A stretch of DNA of 64,000 nucleotides from Nautilus pompilius (lineage: Eukaryota > Mollusca > Cephalopoda > Nautilida > Nautilidae): positions 213,501 through 277,500 of the forward strand of contig JACATO010002139.1 in assembly GCA_018389105.1 (NCBI GenBank), given 5' to 3'. Shown piece by piece: positions 11,811-24,899 of the stretch. Every line of letters begins with the position of its first letter. Positions within the stretch are counted from its first letter, which is position 1. A program made the translations under genes and the position numbers. The notes beneath the pieces were generated by a model. It had not been told where the DNA came from, ran no database searches, and saw only the letters and a list, made by a program, of their open reading frames with translations.

Positions 11811-14289
11811 GTGAATATTTTTGATTTATTAGACTTGCAAAAGATCAATACCACATGTATTTGGTGTGGTTATAATACAAAGGAAAAAAAAAAACTAACT
11901 AAAAAGCTTTTATTTGATTATTTTGTTTTCATTTTACCTTATAGGTGAATCTGATTAAGATATATATTTTTTTCTTTATTAGGCTAACAGGTCATGTCAA
12001 AGTCATTCTATTGCATTTTTTAAAAATTTTTTACCAGTACTTTGTTAATGGAAGAGTTACTTTTCTTTCATTATTAAATAAACAGATGAAACATTTTAAA
12101 ATTCCTAGCTTTTGCAAATGGCTGGCTGGATATTTTGTCCTACCCAAGAATAGGGAAGGATATTAGTTAAGCTCAACAAACATGGTTAACTTGTTTGAAA
12201 ATGGTATTCACTAACTACCAATTTTGGGAAACATTTGGATTAGAACTTTGTGTATATCATTTTCTTTTTTCATTTGAATTTTTTAAATGTTGAATTTAAG
12301 GTGTGGTAGTGCATGTGTGAGTAAATGAGTGAGAATGAACTCTTATAAATCATTTCCTCAAGAAGTTAATAGATGCTTACTAATATTTGTCCTGTTCAAT
12401 GGTAAATTTAATGCAACATTAAACAAGAAGTTAAGGCAAAATTTTAGTGTTGACTCTTGAATAGTCATAAATCTTTTATTTATTAACCATGATTTGCTAA
12501 AAGTGTAACATCTTTTCAGAGTTACATGGCATACTATCTTTCATGTGTAATGTTAAGGCTGCATCATTTAAAAATTGTCTTTTATTTCTTCATAAGCAGT
12601 CATTAAAGATAATGTTTTGTCTAGTTTTAGAAATTTTTATGTGGTAATTATATTAGAATTTTTTTTTCTTTAATTTTTCTCATGAGTAAATGCATGTAAA
12701 TTAAGTTTCTTACATAGTGAATGCGAATTTTTCATGGTTTGAGCTAATGACTGCAGCACCAAACAAACAACTGATGACGGAGTAACCATAACCTCCTAGC
12801 TAATCTCTAAATTCAAGAGATGCTGGCCAATTGGCCAAGATATTAATGGCACTCATCATTTGTTGGTAGGTGCCATAGATGTGAATTCTCACCATGAAGA
12901 CTCTATTCCTCAGAAGAAAATTAATCTCCAATTATTGGTATTATTTTACATAAGTTTTTTTAAAAAAAAAATCAAGAAAAAGAATTATATAGATCAGTTA
13001 GATGCAGTATGACTTTAGGATTTTAACAAAGTGAAATATTGTGGAGACCTAATTGCAAATTTTCAAAGGAATTAAAGGACAGTTAAATTTTTGATAAGAT
13101 ATTTAGGGAACAGTCATTACTATTATATATATTATCATGTGAAAATGTTGCACTAATCCATAAAAAGATAAATTTGTAATAATTGTAAACATTGCTGTCT
13201 GTCTGTCTATCTGTGTATATGCGTATAATGTATATTTGCATGTATATATAGTAATATGGAAGTTTAGTATGATACATAGTTGCTTGCACAAAAAGTTGGT
13301 TATTTTGCCTAAAAATAAAAGTCAAGTTTACAAGTATGTTGGTAAATTTTGAGGTTTTTTTTTGATTTCCAACTTTTTTCTTCCTAATTATGGCCAAGAT
13401 AAAGCCAAATAAATGTTCTTTTGTTCTTAGGTCTGTTATATGGTTGTCTTGACAAAGTGACTGGATTAGCAGAAATCATGAAAAAGACTTCTCAAAAAGT
13501 TCTGGTTTCTCTTTTTTTTTTGAAGGGGGAGTGTATTAACAGCCCAACTAATTAATGACTTGGGTGGGTGCTTTGGTTGAAATGGGATTTCCTTAGCAGC
13601 TGGTTTGAGCTTACTGTGGGAAATGCTGTTTTGACTATGCACCAAATTTCATACAGTCAGTCAGCTCTGAAAACAGGAAGTAAAGTTGTTGTGTTTTCTT
13701 TTTACCACAAAAGAAAAAGCCTTTTATTTGAAAATTTATCAACCAAAACTTTACAAAGATAATTGTTTATTTTTCCATGCAAAAGGAGGAGAAAAAAGAA
13801 ATCTAACTGGTGAATGCTCTTAGGCTCTAATCTGAATTAGGTTAAATAGAGCTTTTAAAACATCTTAGCTCTTCAGACATCAGTGAAGTTTCCAAAACTT
13901 TGTTTGACACAACTGACATTGTTTGACAGTAAAGTTGAACCCACACAATTCTCTTTAAATAATTACTTTTGACAGAACATCTGACATTGGCAGTTTTACT
14001 AGTCATATTATTGTCGTTGTATTCCTTGAGTCCTGTAGTGCAGCAGAAGTTTTATAGCTGTACTTTGAAGTCTAATATATAGGAGGAGTATTTGTGTGAC
14101 TAAGAAAGAGTATCTCTGTGACCTGGTGCTCAGTGTACTGACTTCACCTAACTGGGTGGGCTTCCTGGATTTTCCAGATTTTGGATTTTGTTATGACAGT
14201 AGCTGGCCTTTGTCTTGCAAGTGGTGCAGTTTCCTCTTCTGTAACTGCCCGTAAACTGCCATGTATTATATGTTATCATATATAATACG

Positions 14290-16500
14290 TACCCCAATTC
14301 TGATCTGTAAACCCCCCCCACAAATGTATAATTATAATATGCAGGCACATTTAGCTCATATTTCAGGCACTGTCAGATTGGGCCAACCTGAAGGAGAATG
14401 TTATAACAGACAAATGGCCATCTTCAACTAAAATCAACTGAGAAATTATGACGCCTTTCCTTTAGTGGACCATCTGGAATAAACTAAATGTGGGGATATT
14501 TTATGGGACGTACATAATAGTTTCACAAATATCTGAAAAATTCACTCAGCTGCAGTAGTGATATGGTAAACCAAGTCACTGGAATGCACAAATCAGGGTT
14601 TTCATGAATACCTCACATATTACACCATGGCATTCAAAGGCTTTCGCAAAAAAAATTCCATTTCAGCTACTATGCCACCCTCGTTTATTACACCATCTCT
14701 CCTACTCTGCCATGGCATAGTGACCGAGGTATTATGGTAACATCTATATGAACTCCACACGGGAATAATCTTCATTCAGTCCCTGTTTCTACATAGTGTT
14801 ACACACAACCATGCCGCCAACATGACGTATGAGCTACACTGCCACATATAAACTCAAAATGATCAGCTATGCAGTTGAACATGGCAACAGAGCTGCAGCC
14901 TGAAGGTTCAGAGTGAATGAGGCCAACATTGAGTCTTGGCAACATTTACAGGAGAAGATTGAAGTGATGCTGTGTTCAAAACGTGCTGATTGAGGCAAGG
15001 GTGCAGCCTATCCCAAGCTTCAGAAGGTATTTTCCTTTAACACTGAAAGGTACATGCATGATGTGGGGGTTTCTACCACAGAGATATGCATACATGCACT
15101 TTCTGTCTACAAAACTCAATCTATGCCTGACTTTAAGGCATCTCAGAAATGGTGCGCATGCTTCATGGCCCACAACCAACTGACCATCTGCTGGTAGACC
15201 ACCATTGCTCAGGAACTACCTGATGATTATGAAGATCAGCTGTTGAGGTACCAACAGTTTGTCATCAAACCGAGAAAAAATATGACTACCCCATGAGTCA
15301 CATAGGGAATGCTGACCAGATATGCCCATGACGTTTGACCATCCCTACAAAAGCACAGTGGCCCACATCGGGTCGAAAACCATCACCATGAAGACAACTG
15401 GCCACAAGAAGACCCGCTTCACAGTCATGCTGGAATGTATGGTTGATGAAAGTAAACTCCCACCATACATCATCTTCAAGAGGAAGATCATGCCAGAGGA
15501 CCAGTTCTCCAGTGGTGTCCACATCTGGGTCCATGGTAATTGGTGGATGGATGAAGCCCTCACACTAAACTAGGTGAACACCATTTGGAACAGACAGAGT
15601 ATGCTGCGCTGCAAGCTCCTGTCGCTGGACGCCTTCAGATGCCACCACACTGAGTCCATGAAGACAACCCCGAAGAGGACTTGCACAGACCTGTCCATCA
15701 CCCCTGGGGGTATGACATCCATGTAGCTTGCAACCGCCCAGTTAAGTGTGGGATCCAGCAGAGGTGGAATTCATGGATGATAGAGGGTGAACACACTTTC
15801 ACCACAACTGGTCACATGCACCAACACAACATGCCCACCATGCCACCTGGATCAGAGATGCCTGGAATGAAGTCAACCCAGACACCATCAAGAAGGACTT
15901 CCTCAAGTGCTGCCTGTCCAGTGCCATGGATGGAACCAAAGATGACTTTCTGTGGTCTGAGTCAAGGGATGACAAGGCAGTAGAAGCACCAGATGGTAAC
16001 AACGACAATATCTGCTATGACACAACTGCTACCATTACTGATGAATATTTCTTGCAGTGGAGAGAAGACGATAGCAGGGATGAGTTTGATGAGTTTTAAT
16101 CTAAACGTACATCATATCAATGCATGTCACTTATCCTGCATTATAATTATCAATTTCATCGAATTTCAATAAAATTGTGAAAAAAAAAATTACTTGCATT
16201 TTTGTTTTTGTAGTTAAATTTTAGAGTTTCAGTATGAACTCCTTGTTCTGTTTCTATCCATTTCATTACCAATATCAATGATACTCAACCCAGTGACATT
16301 CAATACTCATATTACGTAAAACAAGACACGAACAACACACTTTCATTGATATTCAGTCAAATTGACACATTGGATTTTCTAATGTATATGTATGTATTAT
16401 CGCTTGCTCATCTGTCACTGGTGAGGCAGCAGTCTGGAAAAATGTCTGATATCTTGTTTAATATGCACCCAATTTTTAAAGGCTAAATTTTCTTTAAAAA
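14290..16500 (+). mobile_element. Decayed pogo/Tigger-like DNA transposon (pogo 1)
   Basis: The extent is judged from the coding remnant (about 14855-16099) plus flanking sequence that has nothing else in it. I looked for TA-flanked inverted ends and found none that is convincing, so the limits are rough. An AATAAA at 16168-16173 lies 69 bases after the stop and could be the element's own polyadenylation signal. Its base composition is clearly less AT-rich than the surrounding intron, consistent with an insertion. Confidence 0.6.
14855..16099 (+). pseudogene. Broken pogo-family transposase (CENP-B-type HTH plus DDE)
   Basis: Several frames are needed to follow the protein. Near 14865-14960 it reads SYAVEHGNRAAARRF and NEANIESW, a pogo/CENP-B-type N-terminal helix-turn-helix. 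A second helix region follows (FNTERYMHDVGVST, 15020-15090). The DDE part starts near 15310 with GNADQ, then MTFDHPYKSTVAHIGSKT and TTGHKKTRFTVML (15322-15573). The second Asp is in LSLDAFRCH (near 15625), and a stretch near 15700-15745 fits the third catalytic region. The tail is acidic and ends DEFDEF at a stop at 16097-16099. Frameshifts near 15320 and 15570 and several stops make it non-functional. In intact relatives this protein cuts and pastes its own element. The family is well supported; host co-option is very unlikely because of the breaks. Confidence 0.8.
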
Positions 16501-16870
16501 AAACGTGTACACTACATGACACTCTACGGTAATCTGAACAGTTCTGGTAGGCTTTTTAGGCATGGCCAAAGCTTCAGTCACACTGTAGTAGTTGAGAGAG
16601 CAAGTGCTATCAGAAATACAAATGCTGTTTGTAATTATCTGGTGGATGTATTTCATGCAAAGTAAACACTATTGAAGATTGCATCAGAGGTTCTATTTGA
16701 ATGGGAAAAATAACCTGTTATCTTCCTGGTAGTCTTCTAATTTGATGTTGGAGAAAGCTGCAGTATTAATAAATACGTTTCTAAGTGGGGATTAGCATAG
16801 ACTGTAACAGTGAAAAATTTTTGTTGGTATAGTTTATTGTGAGTTCACTTGATCATGATTGGTTGGGGGA

Positions 16871-18250
16871 TTTGACTATTTGCTGTGGCCAGTTTGCCAC
16901 AAAGACAATTTGCCATGAGCCATTTAGCCACAAGTTTGATTGACCAGAACCAAGATGTGATGGCATAGCAAAAGACAATGAGGCGTAAATTAAGTGTAAC
17001 ACATTTGATTAGCAAAAAATTTTCAACTATATTTCCCTTTAAGTGTTTCCTCCTCTGTCCATATCACATCTGCCTTATTGCATAAAGCAAGATGAGGAAT
17101 ACATTGCTTACATCCTTACCATCCAAACAGCATTGTGCATTTTTGTGATTTTTGTGACTGAGATAATAAGGAGTAAAAACACAATCTTATTTTTTGTCAT
17201 CCCTGAGATACATTAACCATTTAACTGCTTTTTTCTTCAGTCCGTGTTTAACTCCTTATGACTCTTCCAAAAGTAGATTTAGAAGCCTTTACCATTCACC
17301 ATCATTACACTGACAAAACTTAGTTTGTGCTTTTCAGATAGCAGGTAACTTACCCATCGAAAATGGAAATAGTTTTAACCAAATGTGGAAAGGAGAAATT
17401 AATAGTGGATGGTTATTCATGTGTTTTTGATAGAATGAGAGTCAACAGAGTGCAGAAGTTTTGACATTGTGAAGAATGAAGGAGATGCAAAGCAAATATC
17501 CACACGCAATGAAAATGCGAGGCTGAAACTTGGCATACATCCCCATGGTGCTTTGGCTGCAAAGGTGAAGGTATTTAAAGCAGTGATGAAAATGAAGCAG
17601 TGTGCAGCAGAAAAACCTACGTTCTAAGTCATTATTGAGTATACAATTTATTTGTTGCAAACCGCTCAGGCAACACTGCACAATTTTGCAGCAATGAAAA
17701 AATGGTCCGGAGGCAAAGAAATGAAGTTGATGCAGTTCTTCTGTTTCCAGATAATCTTGAAACTCTTGTACTAGAAAACTACAAGACCTATGAACTGCAG
17801 AATGATGTAGTTGAAAGTTTTGATTGGCGGCACTAGCCCATACAGGATACTACTTTTTGGCAGCTAATGGCATCTAGTGATATCAAAGAAATTGAAAATC
17901 TGGTATACTGATGGAACATTTGGGCCAGTGCTACTATTATCTTTACAGATATATGTACTGTATGCTTGCAGAAAGATTTGGTGTTTTTCAGCTGGCATTT
18001 TATGCTTTGCTACCTAACAAGCAAAGGAATATGTATGAAAGACTCTTCCAACTTTTTAAAAAAACTGAATCTGAAGTTATTTATTTAAATTTAAATATAT
18101 TTTCACTATGTTTAAAGTGATTACAAAAGTGTTACTAAGCACTGGCATATGATATGTATTGCAAATAGTAACCCTCGTGGCAAACTGGCCCGTGGCTAAA
18201 TGGTTCATGGTGAATTCTTAGTGGTGAACCAGCTGCAGCAAATAGTCCTC
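16871..18250 (+). mobile_element. MULE-type element with long terminal inverted repeats
   Basis: The left end begins near GACTATTTGCTGTGGCCAG (16874) and continues TTTGCCAC...GAGCCATTTAGCCAC. The reverse complement of the right end starts GACTATTTGCTGCAGCTGG and continues to CATGAACCATTTAGCCAC and CAGTTTGCCAC. The inverted similarity covers about 60-70 bp. Between the arms lies a FLYWCH-plus-MULE coding remnant. Long inverted ends and this protein fit Mutator-like elements of animals. I could not settle an 8-10 bp target duplication; both edges are rich in GGTTGG-like sequence. Confidence 0.75.
17363..18080 (+). pseudogene. Broken MULE transposase with N-terminal FLYWCH-like zinc finger
   Basis: From an ATG at 17363 the frame reads CGKEKLIVDGYSCVFDRM, then a WHCEE/CKANIHT pattern after a stop. 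This is the layout of a FLYWCH finger (G-Y-x-Y, then C..C..H). After frame changes the catalytic part shows WYTDGTFG near 17900, the first Asp of the MULE DDE core. It is followed by FQLAFYALLPNKQRNMYERL (about 17980-18046), the typical MULE motif. The protein is broken by several stops and shifts. In intact relatives it binds and mobilises the element's inverted ends. The reading rests on motif recognition alone. Confidence 0.7.
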
Positions 18251-19339
18251 AACTCATCCTGGGGTTGGAACTATAATGTAATCAGTTATTGAAACTGATA
18301 AGATTATTATTTAAATTAGTTTATCATATTTTGCCTTAGTTGGGTAACTTCCCAGCATGATAGCTAAAGAATAATTTTTTTTATCTAATCTGAGATATGC
18401 AATATTTTACATTTATATTTTTATACTTCATAATTTACTACTGTTCTGTGATGAACATGCACTGTGGCTTAGATGAATTGTTTACTCATGGCTTTTCAGT
18501 GACACACTTGCTCTACACTGTAATGTTTTTCATGAATGCCTTGCTCATATCACAAATAGGACATTTTCTTTGTAATTATCAAGCATAATGGCGTGAAGTG
18601 TATCTTGTATGGGCGTGTGTGTGTATGTCTTAATGAAAACTCGGAGATGGTGGAGAAAATATTTTGGTCATGTGGAAGTCATTCTTGTTCAACAACATAC
18701 TTGGAACTAATAGTTTGAAGTTTTTAATGTATAATTTATAATTTTTCTTGTTAGAACTCATAAATACCTGACTCTTTGTGGTTTAAACTTTTGACAGCAC
18801 CTGCTAAACTGGTGATCATAACACCTTAGCCAATCAGCAACAATATCTTGGTTTTACCCCCCCCCCCTAATACAGGATTGTTTTCGTTCATGATTTTGGA
18901 TAGATTGCTCTAAATTCATTATTTTGTTGTTTTGGATTTTCCTGCAAGTTTTTATTTATTTTATCTTATTTTATCTTACTGATGACTGAAGATATTTTAT
19001 TTTTAGAATTTTTTTTATTTAAAATAGCTTACTAGCAGTGCCAATGTAGGTGGACATCAGTCTTTCCATGCATATGAACACACAAAACAAAAGAAGTTAA
19101 TTTTTGACGTCTCTTTGCTAACTTTTTCGTAATTGCTTAACAGTTTTTTTTTTATTACTCCCTGGAAATATACTCTGGAATAATACATTTACTTACCTAG
19201 TTAAAGATGGTCGAGAAATAAAAGAGTTAAGCATTGATGGCTCTGCTCTACAGACCAGGCTGCTTTTGGTTATTTTCACTCGTGGCAAGAAGACATATAC
19301 ACTAATGTCTACAAGGAAGATAGCCATGGTGAGGGAGCA

Positions 19340-19624
19340 CAGTATTGCATTGGTCCACTAGAAAGGGTGCTCAATCCTGTGCTATGTTGGGCCCAACACT
19401 GCTGACCTCAGAAGTGGAAATTCTTACTATAGAACTTCATTTTTAGATGTGGAAGGAAACTGGAGTGCCCAGAGGAAACATGCATAGTCAACTAGAGAAG
19501 AAGAAGAGCAAGAAGAAACCGTGCTTAGTTGGTTTGCCAGATTGAGCCATTCCCATAGGAAGTGAATTCAGGCTCTTGACCTTAGTAGTCCAGTAGGCTA
19601 ACCACTTGACTACTGCACTGCCTA
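19340..19624 (-). repeat. tRNA-derived SINE copy 2 (reverse)
   Basis: On the - strand the head reads GTCAAGTGGTTAGCCTACTGG, then AGAGCCTGAATTCAC (A-box and B-box like). The body then gives CGGTTTCTTCTTG and TTTCCTTCCACATCTAAAAA. It shares these blocks with copies 4, 5 and 6. The ends are approximate. Confidence 0.65.
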
Positions 19625-21171
19625 ATTTAGTAATATCATTTTTATTTCAGTTCTTTTGTGCAAAGAAGCAGTCAGCACTAAGATTTTTGTCTGTACAATC
19701 TACTGACCGATAACGTGATGGTAAGCAGCAGACTGTGTTATTGAAACAAATTATTTCTGGAAATAAGACAAAACTGAAAGAAGCTTGTACAATGGCTTGC
19801 AAACTTATTCTGATAAAAAAAATTCATTGGTATTGTGCTGGCATTTAAATGTGTAGATAATGCTCAAATTATGAAGGTATCTATCACTCTACGTGCTTAA
19901 TAAATACTACCATAGTTTTTGATGTTGCAGCCATGATACAAGGAGATGAACTTTTTCTTTTGTTTTTCACAAGATGTGTATCTTTAAACAAAAGTTATTA
20001 ACAGGAATGATGCAACTAAACTGGTTAGCAAAGGGATTAAACATCCTTTTTAGCTGTTTTACCACCTGCAGTAGCTTGCCAGAACATTTTAAACATATCA
20101 GTAGTATTATTTGGTGATACAAACAGAATTTTTTAATAAAGTTTTTAATGGAAGCCAGTTTACTTTCCACTTGAAATTTTTGGAGTTGCCCTTTATTATA
20201 TCTCTGAATTCTAATTTGACATTCACATTTTTCATCTTGCTTAACAAACTTTATTCCAATTTAACTGTTTCATGTTAACACTTTTTCTCATTTCTTGGGG
20301 GAAAAACCATTTTGTTTGGTAAATACAAACATTTTAAGTAATTTTGAATATTACAGAACAAACATGCATTTTAGCTATCAAATAGTCTTGTATATTTTTT
20401 ATCAGAAATTTCTTGTAACTAATGGGCAAAAGGAAAAAACACATTTGCATATTTTCAATAAGTCTCTCTAGCTTGGTAAGCTAGCAATAGAGCCTTCCTT
20501 TAACAGACTTTCCCTTATCACCAGATGATTAGGTTTAGCTGATGTTATTTTATCTGGAAATAATATTTTTACATGTTTACCTTTCAACATTAAATATCTA
20601 AGAGTTCAATTGGAATTGTTATTAAATAAATTTGAATATCTTGACACGGTTGTGGTAATCAGGGAGTGATTTTATTTCCTGTTTTCATTGTTTTTCATGT
20701 AGTAAGCTGGTAATGCCAGTAATTTTAAAAAATCAAGCATTTTGAAATGTTTAGAAGTATAGCAACGGAATCTTTGGTGCTGGAGAATACAGATTCTTTT
20801 ACTGTTGTTAATTCTTTTGTCCACACATGATTGATGAGTGCTTGTGGAGTTATCATGGCTGAAGCTACAAGGAAAGCTATCTCATTCAACTTTAGAGGCA
20901 AGCTAAATACTAGCAAGAAAAGGCATGAGAACTATTCTGATTAATTAACTGGAGAAAATAGTAGAAAACTTACACCAGCAACAGTCTACTGGAGAAACCG
21001 AGCCAGTGGGTAGACATTAGATGGTATGGAAATAATGGGGAAACATCCATTGTTATTATCTTAACAATTGTAGTGCATTACCACTGTGCTAACCCCATTG
21101 CTCACATCATAAAAATTACTTAAGTTATAATTTGCAGCAGTGGGATGTAATTAACTCATTTCTGATATGTA

Positions 21172-22801
21172 CAGTGCTAGACAAAAGAGTTGGGACACTT
21201 GCTGAGAAATTGATATTTGACCTCTCTTCTTTTTACATTTGCATACAGATAGCCATCCTATTGTCCATAAGTTGTATAAAACCTGCCTTTACAATGTGTA
21301 AAAACAAGGAATGTCATGTGTGTATCTATTGTCTGGAAAAAATATTTGAATTAGCATAGCCAAATTTGTACCGTGACAAAAAAAGTTGGGACAGTGAACC
21401 AATTCTGTGCATGCATATATTCCCCTCAATATATTCATTTTTAAAGGATCAAATAAATATAATCACATCATCTAAGACCATTTAAGATAATTTTTGCACC
21501 ATGCCTGGCAAGACAACATCATCTGAAATCAGAGACTTGATAGTTGAGCACCACCAAGAAAATATGTCTTGTTGGGAGATAGCCGGTTGAATCAATTGTC
21601 TGAAAAGCACTGTAGACCGCATTCTGAAGCAGTACAAGGAGACTGGAAACACTAAAACAAAAATGTGAATTGGAAAACCGCGAAAATGTGACAACAAAAT
21701 GGATCAGCTCATTTTTTGCAAATCCAGGGCCAATCGTTTCCTGACATCGACGGCCATTTGAGCCTCCCTGAGTGGAGTGAATATCTCCAGTTGCACTATT
21801 CAACGTCATCTATGCGAAGGCAATCTCTTTGGATGAATTGCCCAGAAAAAGCCATTGATCAGCAACAAGAACAGGGGCATCCACATATCATTGGCTAAAG
21901 TGAAAAAAAAAAACTGGACCAAAGTTCAATGGGCTAGAGTTCTCTTTTCCAATGAAACGATGATCATGTGTATTCACAGTGATGACTGAGTATATGTTCG
22001 ACATTACTTTGGTGAAAAATGCAACATAAAGTGCACCCTACCAACGGTACAGGCTGGAGGAGGATTGTTGATGATCTGGGGGTGTATGAGTGTGGCAGGA
22101 CCAGGCCCTGTCAAGTTGATCAGGGGCAGAGCGACCGCGCACACCTATTGCAATTTACTGAGGGATGTCGTCGTCGACTACATCAATGAGAACATGCCAG
22201 TCACTGCCATCTTCCAGCACGAAAATGCCCCGATCCACACCGCCAGAGTTGTTACTTCCCTTACCACCCAACTAGGAATGGATGTCATGCGCTGGCTGCC
22301 CCAAAGTCCGGATCTCAACCCAATCGAAAATGCCTGGAAGCAGCTGAAGGCCAAGGTGGCCAAACACAAAATCTCAACCAAGACCAATTCTTGCAGGCCG
22401 TCGAGAAAAGTTGGCAGGAAATGAGCAACTGCCTTCGTTTGGTCAAATCCATGCCGCCTCGTTGTTGAGAAGTGATCAAAAATCACGCATACATCACTGA
22501 CTACTAGTCAATTGATCATTTCCATGCATTTTCTCGATTGTAATTTGGAATGTTGAAAAATATTTATGGTTTTGCTCACTGTCCCAACTCTTTTGTCGCG
22601 GTACAAATTGCACATTGCCGATTCAAATATTTTTTTCCAGAGAATATGTAAACACATAGCATGTGTTGCCTTTATGCATTGTAAAGGCATGTTTTGTGCA
22701 TATAATAAACAATGTGATGGGTATTTAAATGCGTTTGTTGAAACGAGGAAACTCAAATATGAATTTCACAGCAAGTGTCCCAACTCTTTTGTCCGGCACT
22801 G
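21172..22801 (+). mobile_element. Tc1-like transposon, copy A (1630 bp, both ends present)
   Basis: It is flanked by TA at 21170-21171 and 22802-22803. The left end CAGTGCTAGACAAAAGAGTT and the right end, AACTCTTTTGTCCGGCACTG, are inverted. A second pair of the GTTGGGACA motif lies about 200 bp inside each end (near 21368-21396 and 22576-22608, next to TTGTACCG/CGGTACAA). The element therefore has the long IR/DR arrangement of some Tc1 transposons. The arms are about 230 bp. The interior is a decayed transposase, and a sister copy in the same orientation lies at 60329-61944. Confidence 0.93.
21501..22507 (+). pseudogene. Broken Tc1-like transposase, copy A
   Basis: The frame starts MPGKTTSSEIRDLIVEHHQE at 21501. 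Paired-like helices follow (VDRILKQYKETGNT), then a GKPRK motif (GRPRK in copy B) and the DDE domain, ending ITDY at 22507. At least four in-frame stops interrupt the first half. Two catalytic positions are altered: LFSNE where copy B has LFSDE (near 21950), and QHENAPIH where copy B has QHDNAPIH (near 22220). The final Glu in DLNPIENAW is kept; counting from the second acidic residue gives 34 residues between, the DD34E spacing of Tc1. The second half (22065-22424) is open but shifts frame before the end. It is non-functional and the family identity is certain. Confidence 0.92.
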
Positions 22802-24899
22802 TATGTGGAACATTTTGTTATGAAGCTACACTTTGTTAATTTTGATGCTTTATGGATGTATTAATTACTCAAGTAATTTTTTTATCAAATTTAGATTTCC
22901 GTGATCAAATGGGTATTTGTTTTGAAATATGCTAGGTATCAGTTCCCCCTGTAGAGGACTGCCATCAATAATGGCATTGCTGGAAAAAGAAAGTTATTTT
23001 AATGAGAATTTTATGTCTCACCTTTCAAAAATACTTCACTGATGAGGTTATAATAATATTTGCATGTGATTAATTTACTGATTACTCTTAAGTTTTGTTT
23101 AATCATTTCTCTTGTTTTTGCTTGGCTACACAAAAAATGGGATTTTTTATAACATTATATAAAAGGAGGTTCCTAAATAGGGAATTTCTCAATGCATTAG
23201 CTATAGTTCTGGATTGTCTGTTTATATCTAAAGGTGAATTTGTCTGAATAAAAAGGTATTAGCCAAAGAAATTGATGTATCTTTTTGAGTTATCTGAATC
23301 CATTTGTTAAAATATAAATCAGATTTCCTGGATCTTGATAATACTGTTCTTGTTGTTGTCACAAGAAATACCATCATACCTGACTACCCTAATATTATGA
23401 AAACAAAAGCATGGTAACTTTTGAAATGTAGAGCTGCATCTTTGCTTAAAAATCTGTAAATTTATGGTTTTGGGTGGTGGGGTAGGGAGAAATTTCAGTT
23501 GATTGTGGACAAAAGAGAATCTTATTTGTTATTCTTGACTAACATTTATAATAGGAAAAATTTCAACCAGCATGGATTGATAATCTGGCATTACCAGCAC
23601 ACAGATGGAATCCATGTGTGTTTATGTATGCCAGTGAGAACCAGAAACGCTGCTTTTGCCATCTGGTAATTAATTTTTTTTTTTTTACCTTTGCGTATTT
23701 TGAGAGAAAGATTCCAAAATAAGTCATTTCTGTTGATTGCTTTGTTAAAAGAAAAATGGATACATTTTACATTCTGAAAACTTTTAAAAAATGTTCTTTT
23801 TAGGCAGACCTTTTTAATAAATAAAGAATAACATTTAGCAAATGTTTTCCTTTTCTAAAATACTTTGTTTTCTCATAAACTGATGTCATGTTCACTGTGA
23901 ATAATACTCCCAGCTTGCTTTTTTTTTTTTTTAAATTAGCATTTAAACATTTTTGTTTTCTTAGAAGAGAGATAACTGAATATCAAATGCAAATATGATT
24001 ATCTCCAGATTGTGAAATTGAAAAAAAAATTTTTTTTAAATTTGAGCAATAACAAACTGCCAGTAATCATTCCTGTTGCTTTAAGAAAGAAATAAAAAAC
24101 TTAACTGGGCTGTGATTGAATAACTGCACATGGGTTTAACATTTAAATTGAAACAGTTTATAGATATTCACTATGCGCTTTTTCTGATGATCATAATTTA
24201 AAATTTAATTTTGATCAATATTCTATTTTTTTGTAAATTTCTAGATTCATGTTTTAACCCATGTCTTTCACTTGTTAAGCTGGCAGATATCCTGATGTTA
24301 ATAAAGACACTCTGTAATTTTGGCTCTCTCTCTACGTTCTCAATTTGAATAGTGTTAAAAAAAATGTTACCATAGTTTTTAAAGAATACATAATTTGAGA
24401 TGCACAATTTCAAGATTCCTCCTTCCAAGTTTAACTTCCAAAAGTTCTCCAGAATTTTAATGAATTTTTTCCTTTTGTTTAACTGCCTGATATTTTATAA
24501 AAATATTTTTATTTAATAAAAAAAGCTATAACTCACTATTTCTGAAGATTAATCTTAAAAAAAAAAAAAACAAAATCAGAAAATCAGAATTTTAAGACAA
24601 TGGATCTGAATGTTGTTTCTGAAGTGTTAAAAGTTTCCTATATAAAGATATACTATTTACAGAAGTTAGTGGGATAATTAAAATTTTTCCCTCATCTTAG
24701 GGCACCTACAGCAGTGGCAGAAATTATAAGTGAATTTCATGATTTGATCTAGCCAATGTATATTTGCAAAATAAGACACTTTCTTGAGAACCAAATCATT
24801 AAATACATTTTAGTGGTAGGCTACTCAAAACTACTGATCACAGCATGACAACAAGAGGGCATTGAATTGGTAAGCTTGTTGTAATAGTTGACCATAATT

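Noticed and set aside
11811-11948. ORF reading on past the end of myosin exon 1
   Set aside because: The donor GAG|GTGAAT and the perfect join to AFGNAKT at 28642 show that this is intron read-through; the extra residues look like translated AT-rich intron.
12740-12850. Possible shared repeat with about 18790-18850 and 38710-38750
   Set aside because: Only short scattered matches (CATAACC-CCT-AGC, CAGCACC); too weak to call a repeat family by eye.
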